Shown: piece by piece, positions 1 to 5,195 of the stretch
How positions within the stretch are numbered: the first letter of the stretch is position 1
Layout: each line of letters starts with the position of its first letter
NCBI GenBank assembly: GCA_903926695.1
Contig: CAIYKK010000534.1
Coordinates: 1 to 5,195, forward strand
DNA from: an uncultured Burkholderiales bacterium
GTDB lineage: Bacteria > Pseudomonadota > Gammaproteobacteria > Burkholderiales > Burkholderiaceae_C
Reading direction: 5' to 3'
Length of the DNA: 5,195 bases
The notes under the pieces: model-generated
Database searches by the model: none
The model's input: only the letters and a program-made list of their open reading frames with translations
What the model was told of the DNA's origin: nothing
Program-made: the position numbers and the translations under genes

Positions 1-465
1 CCCCATGCCGTAGGCGATGCCGATGTTGTCGTCATCGGCAAACATGGCGGGCGACAGCGAGGGCGCGTTGCCCATCATCGGCACCAGGCTCATGCTCTCG
101 ACGCCAGCGGCGATGATGACATCGGCTTCGCCCACGCGGATGCGGTCGGCGGCGATCTGGATGGCCGACAGGCCCGAAGCGCAAAAGCGGTTCACCGTGA
201 CGCCGCCCACGCTGGCAGGCAGCCCGGCCAGCACCGCGCCGATGCGGGCAATGTTCAGCCCCTGCGGGCCTTCGGGAATCGCGCAGCCGCAAACGATGTC
301 TTCGATGGCCTGCGGATCCAGCGTCGGCGCCTGGGCCAGCGCGGCCTTGAGGACGTGAACCAGCAACTCATCAGGCCGTGTGTGGCGGAAAAATCCCCGA
401 TGCGAGCGGCCAATCGGCGTGCGCGTGGCGGCAACGATGTAGGCGTCTTGAACTTGTTTGGGCAT
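1..465 (-). CDS. fadA: Acetyl-CoA C-acyltransferase (3-ketoacyl-CoA thiolase), FadA type, N-terminal part
   Basis: This gene is cut by the left edge. The visible part is 155 codons, read by translating the minus strand from an ATG at 463-465, and it stays open to base 1. Thiolases usually have about 390-400 residues, so some 240 C-terminal residues lie outside. The enzyme cleaves 3-ketoacyl-CoA with CoA to give acetyl-CoA and an acyl-CoA two carbons shorter, the last step of beta-oxidation, in the cytoplasm. The start carries the family opening AYIVAATRTPIGR (residues 8-20). The nucleophile motif NRFCASGLSAI at 92-102 places the catalytic cysteine at Cys95, and GVESMS follows at 121-126. The C-terminal active-site histidine and second cysteine cannot be seen. 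An AGGAG site seven bases upstream supports the start. It follows the dehydrogenase/hydratase gene after 26 bp, so it is probably co-transcribed. A biosynthetic acetoacetyl-CoA thiolase is less likely because of the beta-oxidation neighbours, but the N-terminus alone does not exclude it. Confidence 0.93.
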   Translation of the reverse strand, partial: MPKQVQDAYIVAATRTPIGRSHRGFFRHTRPDELLVHVLKAALAQAPTLDPQAIEDIVCGCAIPEGPQGLNIARIGAVLAGLPASVGGVTVNRFCASGLSAIQIAADRIRVGEADVIIAAGVESMSLVPMMGNAPSLSPAMFADDDNIGIAYGMG

Positions 466-472
466 GGGAAAA

Positions 473-477
473 CTCCT
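473..477 (-). promoter_or_regulatory. Ribosome binding site of the thiolase gene
   Basis: Read on the minus strand this is AGGAG, followed by a seven-base spacer (TTTTCCC) and the ATG at 463-465. It is the strongest Shine-Dalgarno match of the three fad genes. It lies in the 26-bp gap after the upstream stop codon, so the thiolase can be initiated independently on a shared transcript. Confidence 0.8.
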
Positions 478-491
478 GTGATGCTTCGCTG

Positions 492-2966
492 TCAGTTGCG
501 CAGCGGCTTGCCGGTGCCGATCATGGCCATGATGCGTTCCTGCGTTTTCGGATGCGCCAGCAGCGCGCCAAAGGCTTGGCGTTCCAGTGCCATCAGATAG
601 TCTTCATTTACCAGCGTGCCAGCGTCCACATCGCCGCCGCACACCACACTGGCGATCAGGCTGGCAATGTGGAAATCGTGGGCGCTGATAAAACCGCCAT
701 CGCGCATGTTGACCAAAGAGCCTTTCAGCGTGGCCAGCGCGTCGCGGCCGGCCACCGGAAACAGGCGCTTGAGCGGCGCCCGGTAGCCCGCTTCAGCCAG
801 CGCCCGCGCCTGACTCAGCGCGACAAACAGCAGCTCGTCCGGGTGCGGCACGATCATGTCGCTTTCCAGCAAATAACCCAGCCTGCGGGCGTCGGGCGCG
901 CCGGTGCTGACGCTGGCCATCGCGGCGGCGGTAAAACCTTCGCTCAGAAACGGCAGCAGCGCCTTGTTGCTGGAATGGGCGGCATTCTCGGCAGCGCGGC
1001 GGGCAATGGCAGTCACACCGCCCGCGCCCGGCACCAGCCCGACGCCGACTTCGACCAGTCCGATATAACTTTCCATCGCCGCCACGCGCCGCGCTGAATA
1101 CAGCGCCAGTTCGCAGCCCCCGCCCAGCGCCAGCCCGGAAATGGCGGACACGACGGGCACGGCGGCGTAACGCAGCCTGAGCATCAGCTGCTGCAATTGG
1201 AGTTGAGCGCTGTCAATCGCGGCGGCGCCGCCCGCCATAAACGCGGGCAGCATTCCCTGCAAATCGGCGCCTGCGCAAAACAACTCGCGGCCAGACCAGA
1301 TCACCAAGGCGCTGTAATCAGCCTCAGCCAGCGCCACGCCCCGCATCAAACCCTGCGCGACTTGCGGGCTGATGGCGTGCATTTTGGTCTTGAGGCTGGC
1401 GATCAGCACGTCACTGTTTTGGCCGTTCGCGCCGGTCGCCTCCACCAGCGTCCACAGGCGAATCGCCTCGTCTTCGTACAGCGTGGTTCCCGCTGTTTCA
1501 AAGGTGGACGCGCCGCTGCCAAGCACATCCTGCGGGAAATGCTGGCGCGCATGGACCGGCAAGCGGCGACGCGGAATAAAGCACTGGCGGGACGCGCTCC
1601 ACGAACCTTGCGGCGTATGCACGCCGCCCGCCTGCGCCACCGGGCCGTTGAACACCCAGTCCGGCAGCGGTTCTTTACACAGCGCCTTTCCATCATCAAT
1701 ATCCTGCTGAATCCATTGCGCCACCTGTAGCCAGCCCGCTTCTTGCCACAGCTCAAACGGGCCTTGTTGCATGCCAAAACCCCAGCGCATCGCCAGATCA
1801 ATGTCGCGGGCGGTTTCCGCAATGCTGTGCAAATGCACGGCGGCGTAGTGAAACTGGTCGCGCAAAATCGCCCACAGGAAACGCGGCTGCGCGCCTTCAG
1901 CCTCGCGCAGCAGCTTGAGGCGCTCGGGGGCGGGCTTTTTCAGCATGCGGCCCACCACCTCGTCGGCTTTCGCGCCGCCGGGCACGTAATCCATGCTTTG
2001 TGGGTCCAGCCGCAAAATGTCGCGGCCCGCTTTTTTATAAAAACCTGTGCCGGTTTTCTGGCCCAGGCTTTTGGCTTGCAAAAGGCGGATCAGCACCGGC
2101 GGCGTGGCGTAGAGCCCCGCAAACGGGTCTTCAACTTTGCTGGTGCCCGCGTCATCCGTATCGCCCACGCTCACAGGGCCGAGCTTGTCCTGCAGCGTTT
2201 GAATCACATGCGCCATCGTGTCCAGCCCCACCACGTCGGCGGTGCGGAAGGTGCCCGAACTGGCGCGGCCCAGCTTTTTGCCGGTCAGGTCATCGACCAC
2301 GTCATAGCTCAGGCCAAAGGCTTCGGCCTCTTTCATCGTCGCCAGCATGTTTGCAATGCCGACGCGGTTGGCGATGAAATTGGGCGTGTCGTGGGCGCGC
2401 ACCACGCTTTTTCCCAGCGCGCTGGTGACAAAAGTTTCCAGATCGTCCAGCACTGTCGGCCCGGTGGCGGGCGTGTTGATCAGCTCCACCAGCGCCATGT
2501 AGCGCGGCGGGTTGAAAAAGTGGATGCCGCAAAAGCGCGGTTTTAAACTGTCCGGCAGCGCTTCGCTCAGCGTCGTGACCGACAGGCCGGAGGTGTTGCT
2601 GGCAACGATGGCGTTGTCGGCCACGAAGGGCGCGATCTGGTGGAACAGCGCAGTTTTCCAGTCCATGCGCTCGGCAATCGCTTCGATGACCAAATCGCAC
2701 TCCTGCAGTAAATGCAAGTGCTCTTCGTAGTTAGCGGGCTGGATCAGCGCGGCGTCACCTTCCAGACCCAGCGGCGCGGGCTTGAGCTTTTTCAGGTTCT
2801 CGATGGCGCGGGTGGCGATGGCGTTTTTCGGGCCGTCTTTCGCCGCCAGATCGAACAGCAGTACCGGCACGCGGCAGTTGACCAGATGGGCGGCGATTTG
2901 CGCGCCCATCACCCCGGCGCCGAGAACAGCGGCTTTTTTAATTTGAAAACGTGTCGAAAGTGGCAT
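492..2966 (-). CDS. fadN: Bifunctional 3-hydroxyacyl-CoA dehydrogenase / enoyl-CoA hydratase, FadN type (dehydrogenase domain first)
   Basis: An 824-residue cytoplasmic enzyme for the two middle steps of beta-oxidation: hydration of 2-enoyl-CoA and NAD-dependent oxidation of 3-hydroxyacyl-CoA. The N-terminal dehydrogenase part shows the Rossmann loop GAGVMG (16-21), SNTSGLS (123-129), and HFFNPPRYMALVE (149-161) with the expected catalytic pair His149 and Glu161. TPNFIANRV (194-202) opens the C-terminal dehydrogenase domain. The crotonase-fold part spans roughly 495-700: FCAGADLQGM (563-572) and GLALGGGCEL (611-620) form the oxyanion hole. Glu619 and Glu639 match the two catalytic glutamates of rat enoyl-CoA hydratase (Glu144, Glu164) with the same 20-residue spacing. 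A tail of about 120 residues follows and ends in GKPLRN. The domain order is opposite to E. coli FadB and matches B. subtilis FadN. The gene starts 40 bp after the acyl-CoA dehydrogenase stop, with only a weak purine-rich AGAAAGAAAA as ribosome site. The GAGVMG loop close to the N-terminus supports this ATG. Confidence 0.95.
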   Translation of the reverse strand: MPLSTRFQIKKAAVLGAGVMGAQIAAHLVNCRVPVLLFDLAAKDGPKNAIATRAIENLKKLKPAPLGLEGDAALIQPANYEEHLHLLQECDLVIEAIAERMDWKTALFHQIAPFVADNAIVASNTSGLSVTTLSEALPDSLKPRFCGIHFFNPPRYMALVELINTPATGPTVLDDLETFVTSALGKSVVRAHDTPNFIANRVGIANMLATMKEAEAFGLSYDVVDDLTGKKLGRASSGTFRTADVVGLDTMAHVIQTLQDKLGPVSVGDTDDAGTSKVEDPFAGLYATPPVLIRLLQAKSLGQKTGTGFYKKAGRDILRLDPQSMDYVPGGAKADEVVGRMLKKPAPERLKLLREAEGAQPRFLWAILRDQFHYAAVHLHSIAETARDIDLAMRWGFGMQQGPFELWQEAGWLQVAQWIQQDIDDGKALCKEPLPDWVFNGPVAQAGGVHTPQGSWSASRQCFIPRRRLPVHARQHFPQDVLGSGASTFETAGTTLYEDEAIRLWTLVEATGANGQNSDVLIASLKTKMHAISPQVAQGLMRGVALAEADYSALVIWSGRELFCAGADLQGMLPAFMAGGAAAIDSAQLQLQQLMLRLRYAAVPVVSAISGLALGGGCELALYSARRVAAMESYIGLVEVGVGLVPGAGGVTAIARRAAENAAHSSNKALLPFLSEGFTAAAMASVSTGAPDARRLGYLLESDMIVPHPDELLFVALSQARALAEAGYRAPLKRLFPVAGRDALATLKGSLVNMRDGGFISAHDFHIASLIASVVCGGDVDAGTLVNEDYLMALERQAFGALLAHPKTQERIMAMIGTGKPLRN

Positions 2967-3006
2967 GGTTTTCTTTCTGGAAGTATCTGGTTTTTTGTCA
3001 GTCCAC

Positions 3007-4812
3007 TCAGGCCAGCGCGGCGTCGGTGTCCATCAACGGGCGGCTGCCGCTGTGCGCCGTGCGCATCAAGCTGGCAGTTTCAGGAAACAGCCGGGCAAAA
3101 TAAAACCGCGCCGTCTGTACCTTGGCGGGGTAAAACGGGTCCGCATTGCCAGCGGTGATTTCGCGCAGCGCGACCTGCGCCATGCGCGCCCAGAAGTAGC
3201 CCAGCGCCAAGTGCCCGGCCACCCGCAGGTAATCCGCCGCCGCCGCGCCGATTTCGTCCGGGTTTTGCAACGCCCGCACGCCCAGCTCAAAGGTCAGCTT
3301 GGTCACCTGAGCGGCCAGGGCGGCCAGCGGGTCGATGAACTCGGCCATTTTTTCATTCACGCCTTCCTCGTCCACCAGCGCGGCAATCAGTTGGCCGAAT
3401 TTTTGCAGCGCCGCGCCGTGGCTGCCCAGCACCTTGCGCCCCAGCAGGTCCAGCGCCTGGATGGCGTTGGTGCCTTCGTAAATCATGTTGATGCGGTTGT
3501 CGCGGGCGAACTGCTCCATGCCTGACTCGCGGATGTAGCCGTGGCCGCCCAAGACCTGCAAACAGGCGTTGGTGGCGATGTGGCCGTTGTCGGTCAAAAA
3601 AGCCTTGACGATGGGCGTGAGCAGCGCCACCAAGTCAGCCGCGTCCTGGCGCACCGTTTCATCCGGGTGGTCGATTTCCTGGTCCAGCAGCAGCGCGCAG
3701 TACAGCGCCAGCGCTCGCCCGCCTTCGGCATAGGCCTTGGCGGTGAGCAGCATGCGGCGCACATCCGGGTGAAAGATGATGGGATCGGCGGGCTGGTCTT
3801 TGGCTTTGATGCCCGAGAGCGAGCGCATCTGCAGGCGCTCTTTGGCGTAGGTCAGTGCGTTTTGAAAAGCCACTTCAGTCAGGCCCAGCGACTGGCAGCC
3901 CACGCCCAGACGCGCCGCATTCATCATCACAAACATCGCCGCCAGCCCCTTGTGCGGCGCGCCGACCAGCGTCCCAAACGCGCCGTCCAGGGCGATCTGG
4001 CAGGTGGCGTTGCCGTGAATGCCCATCTTGCGCTCCAGGCCAGTGCAGAAAATGGCGTTGCGCGCACCCAGCGAGCCGTCTTCATTGACGTTGAATTTGG
4101 GCACGGCAAACAGGCTGATGCCGTGGCTGCCCGGCGGCGCACCGGGCAGGCGCGCCAGCACCAGATGCACGATGTTGGCCGCCATGTTGTGCTCGCCAGC
4201 GCTGATGAATATCTTGCTGCCGGTCAGCCGGTACGCCCCGCTTTGTGGGTCGCCGCAGGGAACGGCCCGCGTCCGCAGCAGGCCCAGATCGGTGCCGCAA
4301 TGCGCTTCGCTCAGGCACATGGTGCCGGTCCACCTGCCGCTAACGAGTTTGGGCAGGTAAAGCTTTTTTTGCGCCTCGGTGCCGTGGACCTGCAGCGCCT
4401 GATAAGCGCCGTGCGACAGGCCGGGATACATGGCCCAGGCCTGATTCGCCGAGTTCAGCATTTCATAAAAACACTGGTTGACCACAAACGGCAGCCCTTG
4501 GCCGCCGTACTCGGGCGCACAGCTCAGCGCGGGCCAGCCGCCTTGCACATACTGCGCATAGGCGGCCTTAAAACCACTGGGCGGCGTGACTTCGTGGGTG
4601 GTTTTATCCAGCGTACAGCCTTCCTCGTCGCCGCTGCGGTTGAGCGGGAAGATGACTTGCGCCGCAAATCTGCCGCCCGCTTCCAGCACCGCGTTGAGCG
4701 TGTCGGCATCCATCTCGGCGTACCGGGGCAGCAGGTTCAACGCGTCGGAAACCTTGAACACTTCATGCAAAACAAACTGCATGTCGCGCAGGGGCGGGGT
4801 GTACTGGGGCAT
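3007..4812 (-). CDS. Acyl-CoA dehydrogenase, large (about 600-residue) FadE/DmdC-like class
   Basis: A 601-residue FAD-dependent enzyme that introduces the 2,3-trans double bond into acyl-CoA, the first step of beta-oxidation. Electrons would go to an electron-transfer flavoprotein not encoded here. The N-terminus YTPPLRDMQFVLHEVFK (4-20) is the short extra N-terminal domain of the large class. The flavin-contact motif CLSEAHCGTDLGLL is at 166-179, TGSKIFISAGEH at 197-208, and LGGHGYIRESGMEQFARD at 421-438. YEGTNAIQ at 445-452 places the likely catalytic base at Glu446, as in medium-chain acyl-CoA dehydrogenase. Residues from about 465 to 601 form the extra C-terminal domain, which explains the length compared with about 380-residue enzymes. 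No membrane segment or signal peptide is seen. A GAAGGA ribosome site six bases from the ATG supports the start. The position ahead of FadN-like and thiolase genes argues for fatty acyl-CoA as substrate. Methylmercaptopropionyl-CoA dehydrogenase (DmdC), a relative of similar length, cannot be excluded by motifs alone. Confidence 0.93.
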   Translation of the reverse strand: MPQYTPPLRDMQFVLHEVFKVSDALNLLPRYAEMDADTLNAVLEAGGRFAAQVIFPLNRSGDEEGCTLDKTTHEVTPPSGFKAAYAQYVQGGWPALSCAPEYGGQGLPFVVNQCFYEMLNSANQAWAMYPGLSHGAYQALQVHGTEAQKKLYLPKLVSGRWTGTMCLSEAHCGTDLGLLRTRAVPCGDPQSGAYRLTGSKIFISAGEHNMAANIVHLVLARLPGAPPGSHGISLFAVPKFNVNEDGSLGARNAIFCTGLERKMGIHGNATCQIALDGAFGTLVGAPHKGLAAMFVMMNAARLGVGCQSLGLTEVAFQNALTYAKERLQMRSLSGIKAKDQPADPIIFHPDVRRMLLTAKAYAEGGRALALYCALLLDQEIDHPDETVRQDAADLVALLTPIVKAFLTDNGHIATNACLQVLGGHGYIRESGMEQFARDNRINMIYEGTNAIQALDLLGRKVLGSHGAALQKFGQLIAALVDEEGVNEKMAEFIDPLAALAAQVTKLTFELGVRALQNPDEIGAAAADYLRVAGHLALGYFWARMAQVALREITAGNADPFYPAKVQTARFYFARLFPETASLMRTAHSGSRPLMDTDAALA

Positions 4813-4818
4813 GGTGAA

Positions 4819-4824
4819 TCCTTC
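4819..4824 (-). promoter_or_regulatory. Ribosome binding site of the acyl-CoA dehydrogenase gene
   Basis: The minus strand reads GAAGGA, then six bases (TTCACC), then the ATG at 4810-4812. Good match and spacing for a Shine-Dalgarno site, and it fixes the start of the first gene of the fad cluster. Confidence 0.75.
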
Positions 4825-4828
4825 AGCA
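4820..4828. repeat. 9-bp direct repeat CCTTCAGCA, copy next to the start codon
   Basis: This copy overlaps the ribosome site of the acyl-CoA dehydrogenase (TGCTGAAGG on the minus strand). An identical copy is at 4921-4929, just after the argB stop, 101 bp away. The match does not extend further on either side, and no function is known to me. Confidence 0.35.
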
Positions 4829-4880
4829 ATTCAGCCCATTGTCACCAGAGAACGGGATCAGCGCACTCTCAGCCGCGCAA

Positions 4881-4890
4881 AAGCATGCTT
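4881..4890. repeat. Perfect 10-bp palindrome AAGCATGCTT
   Basis: The sequence AAGCATGCTT is identical on both strands and lies 68 bp upstream of the acyl-CoA dehydrogenase start. The flanking bases do not extend the symmetry. A dimeric regulator could bind such a site, but a 10-bp palindrome in 126 bp can also arise by chance. With no loop it is a poor terminator hairpin. Confidence 0.4.
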
Positions 4891-4920
4891 AGATTTTGTA
4901 TCCACTTGATAGACAGCAAA

Positions 4921-4929
4921 CCTTCAGCA
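4921..4929. repeat. 9-bp direct repeat CCTTCAGCA, copy next to the argB stop
   Basis: Second copy of the repeat at 4820-4828, placed 9 bp after the argB stop codon. On the minus strand it contains GAAGG, which looks like a ribosome site, but no ATG follows at a suitable distance. Confidence 0.35.
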
Positions 4930-4938
4930 GGACGCCGC

Positions 4939-5195
4939 TCAATGGGAGCGAATCATGGTGCCGAAAGCCTGCGCGGTCAGGATTTCCAGCAGCAGCACAT
5001 GCGGCACGCGCCCGTCAATGATGTGGACGGCGTTGACGCCGCATTTGGCCGCGTCAATCGCGCCAGCAATTTTGGGCAGCATGCCGCCCGAGATGGTGCC
5101 GTCAGCGACCAGCTCGTCGATGCGCTGCGAGGTCAAATCGGTCAGCAACTCGCCCGCCTTATCGAGCACGCCTTTGATGTTGGTCAGTAGCAGCA
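4939..5195 (-). CDS. argB: Acetylglutamate kinase, C-terminal part
   Basis: This gene is cut by the right edge. The last 85 codons are visible, ending in TGA at 4939-4941, and the frame stays open to base 5195. The family has about 260-300 residues, so roughly two thirds are outside. The enzyme phosphorylates N-acetylglutamate with ATP, the second step of arginine synthesis, in the cytoplasm. Identification rests on [20 protein letters not shown] at the visible beginning and on [13 protein letters not shown] with its ATP-site lysine. [19 protein letters not shown] and the terminal GTMIRS follow, all typical of the kinase C-terminal domain. The N-terminal helix that distinguishes arginine-inhibited forms is not in view. 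It lies upstream of the fad cluster on the same strand but has no metabolic link to it. The 126-bp gap suggests separate transcription. Confidence 0.95.
   Translation of the reverse strand, partial: LLLTNIKGVLDKAGELLTDLTSQRIDELVADGTISGGMLPKIAGAIDAAKCGVNAVHIIDGRVPHVLLLEILTAQAFGTMIRSH

Larger units (their letters stand above)
4813..4938 (-). promoter_or_regulatory. 126-bp gap between argB and the fad cluster, likely promoter region
   Basis: This is the longest non-coding stretch in the window and the natural place for the promoter of the three beta-oxidation genes. Its central part (about 4879-4920) is visibly richer in A and T than the flanking genes. I could not place a convincing sigma-70 promoter. 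On the minus strand TACAAA (4895-4900) matches four of six -10 consensus bases but has no -35 box at 17 bases. TTGCTG (4914-4919) is a weak -35 candidate paired only with a poor AAATCT. A 13-bp element with TATC and GATA arms around five bases lies at 4899-4911 and could be an operator half-match. There is no GC-rich hairpin with a T-run, so termination after argB is not evident. The promoter role is inferred from position. Confidence 0.4.

Noticed and set aside
378..1097. Plus-strand open frames (also 1743-2546 and 2965-3525) antisense to the FadN-like and acyl-CoA dehydrogenase genes.
   Set aside because: They have shadow composition, no recognisable motif and no convincing ribosome site, and they overlap strongly supported genes.
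2967..3006. A possible internal promoter or terminator in the 40-bp gap before the FadN-like gene.
   Set aside because: It contains A-runs on the minus strand but no inverted repeat and no paired -35/-10 boxes.
4861..4878. GCGC arms around ten bases as a possible terminator hairpin after argB.
   Set aside because: The stem is only four base pairs and no T-run follows on the minus strand.
4870..4920. A possible 16-codon leader peptide on the minus strand starting at a TTG just after the GAAGG of the distal repeat.
   Set aside because: It would need a rare TTG start with a spacer too short for the ribosome site, it shows no regulatory codon run, and a frame this short arises easily by chance.
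3541..5190. A 549-codon open frame on the plus strand crossing the acyl-CoA dehydrogenase, the gap and argB.
   Set aside because: It begins at a GTG, has no known domain, is rich in Arg, His, Gln and Ala, and lies antisense to two genes with complete motif sets. Long antisense frames are expected in GC-rich coding DNA.
1..5195. A hidden novel system, mobile element, CRISPR array or RNA gene.
   Set aside because: About 97 percent of the window is covered by four recognisable metabolic genes. I saw no repeat array, transposase motif, tRNA-like fold or foreign composition.

Overview
This is an ordinary chromosomal window from a GC-rich proteobacterium. Every gene lies on the minus strand. Protein style (the ArgB C-terminus, the roughly 600-residue acyl-CoA dehydrogenase, the FadN-type dehydrogenase/hydratase) and base composition suggest a betaproteobacterium, probably Burkholderiales and possibly Comamonadaceae. 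That placement comes from family resemblance and no search was run.

In the direction of transcription (high to low coordinates) the layout is as follows. (1) The 3' end of argB, acetylglutamate kinase of arginine synthesis, runs from the right edge to 4939. (2) A 126-bp gap (4813-4938) is the only sizeable non-coding stretch. It is the likely place for the promoter of the next genes and holds small palindromes and a 9-bp direct repeat. (3) A 601-residue acyl-CoA dehydrogenase (3007-4812). (4) An 824-residue bifunctional 3-hydroxyacyl-CoA dehydrogenase/enoyl-CoA hydratase (492-2966), with the dehydrogenase domain first, as in Bacillus FadN and opposite to E. coli FadB. (5) The first 155 codons of an acetyl-CoA C-acyltransferase (thiolase, FadA type) from 465 to the left edge.

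Genes 3-5 are separated by 40 and 26 bp and have no visible terminator between them, so they look like one operon. Together they encode a full beta-oxidation turn: acyl-CoA to 2-enoyl-CoA (dehydrogenase), hydration and NAD-linked oxidation to 3-ketoacyl-CoA (FadN-like protein), and thiolytic cleavage to acetyl-CoA and a shortened acyl-CoA (thiolase). The content resembles the fadN-fadA-fadE operon of Bacillus subtilis with the dehydrogenase moved to the front. No electron-transfer flavoprotein, acyl-CoA ligase or regulator gene is visible here.

I saw no mobile element, RNA gene, CRISPR array, defence system or other undescribed system. The long open frames on the plus strand are best explained as antisense shadows of these GC-rich genes. 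The most notable points are the reversed domain order of the bifunctional enzyme, the operon order, and the unassigned palindromes in the 126-bp gap.
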